64,000 nucleotides of DNA from assembly GCA_951799405.1 (NCBI GenBank), contig OX637337.1, forward strand, positions 4,154,001 to 4,218,000, read 5' to 3'. The stretch is from Agapetus fuscipes (Eukaryota; Arthropoda; Insecta; Trichoptera; Glossosomatidae). Made by a program: the position numbers and the translations under genes. Positions 63,804-64,000 of this stretch are shown piece by piece. The notes under the pieces are model-generated. The model saw nothing but the letters and a program-made list of their open reading frames with translations, was not told the origin of the DNA and did no database searches. Position 1 is the first letter of the stretch, and the number at the start of each line of letters is the position of its first letter.

Positions 63804-64000
63804 ATCTATAATAATCTATTGTTGTTTTAAGATATATTATCATTTAAGGCTCTCAAATGCATGCCGACCAACAAACACATGTAGTTCGCGCTTACAAATG
63901 CTGAATGTGTACTTACAAATAAAATCCAAGCCTCAAATGAACATAAGCCCTACATTTTTGCCGTCCTTCCCTGACACAGCGTTGACATTGGCAAAGTGAA
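63804..64000 (-). repeat. Rep-C, cut by the window end
   Basis: Tail atctataataatctatt to gacattggcaaagtgaa at the last base. Confidence 0.88.

Overview
The window is a gene-poor, repeat-packed piece of an arthropod nuclear genome. It is most likely from an insect and probably lepidopteran. The reasons are an AT-rich background, frequent TAGGTACCTAC-type words (near 3170, 3880, 4040 and 12440), one insect disco/basonuclin-type zinc-finger gene, and a repeat load of tRNA-derived SINEs, non-LTR retrotransposon 3' ends, a Penelope-like element and small DNA-transposon derivatives. The species assignment is inference.

Host gene: only one convincing protein gene is present. A disco-family transcription factor of 742 residues lies on the minus strand (8643 to 6415) in one uninterrupted coding exon. 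A candidate 3' splice site and a 7-codon upstream ORF lie just upstream, and a candidate AATAAA lies about 400 bases downstream. Its 5' exon and promoter are not resolved; a GC-richer stretch (9245-9700) and a strong G-run cluster (9966-10003) lie on that side.

Repeat families, named here for use below. SINE-A is tRNA-derived with head accggtccgtagctcagtgg. SINE-B is tRNA-derived with head gtccggtcgatagctcagtt and 3' end gtagcttagttgcgttgcg. Rep-C is a unit of about 250 bp running from ttccttgacttatagg to gcaacttagatt with a short tandem tail; in several places it forms the 3' end of a non-LTR retrotransposon called LINE-C. LINE-D ends in an (AACAGT)n-like tail. LINE-L2 consists of L2/CR1-like 3' ends with (ATC)n tails. 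LTR-A and LTR-B are solo LTRs. FB elements are foldback-like with subrepeats of about 15 bp. H1 is a Harbinger-type MITE of about 130 bp found in four copies. There are also hAT-type MITEs, one Harbinger deletion derivative and one 5'-truncated Penelope-like element (48.36-49.99 kb) encoding reverse transcriptase plus GIY-YIG endonuclease.

Layout: 0-2.7 kb holds an FB element invaded by two solo LTRs, then SINE-B. From 2.7 to 5.6 kb is AT-rich DNA with small palindromes. From 5.6 to 9.7 kb is a LINE-L2 remnant, then disco and its upstream region. From 10 to 33 kb are SINE, Rep-C, LTR and FB elements with many nested insertions. From 33.9 to 35.3 kb is a cluster of large inverted repeats. From 35 to 48 kb are more SINE, Rep-C and LTR copies and a local tandem duplication of about 1.17 kb. 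From 48 to 50 kb is the Penelope-like element. From 50 to 64 kb are SINE, Rep-C and MITE copies.

Most interesting signal: hammerhead-ribozyme-like folds occur at the 3' end of the Penelope-like element and inside five other inverted-repeat termini (near 11.4, 22.5, 34.0, 34.2 and 44.0 kb). They fall into three groups that are otherwise unlike in sequence, yet all share a very short stem III and one extra pyrimidine between the CUGANGA core and stem II. A second strong signal is the modular SINE-A, whose 5' body is joined at one point to three different 3' ends, one of which matches a LINE 3' hairpin.
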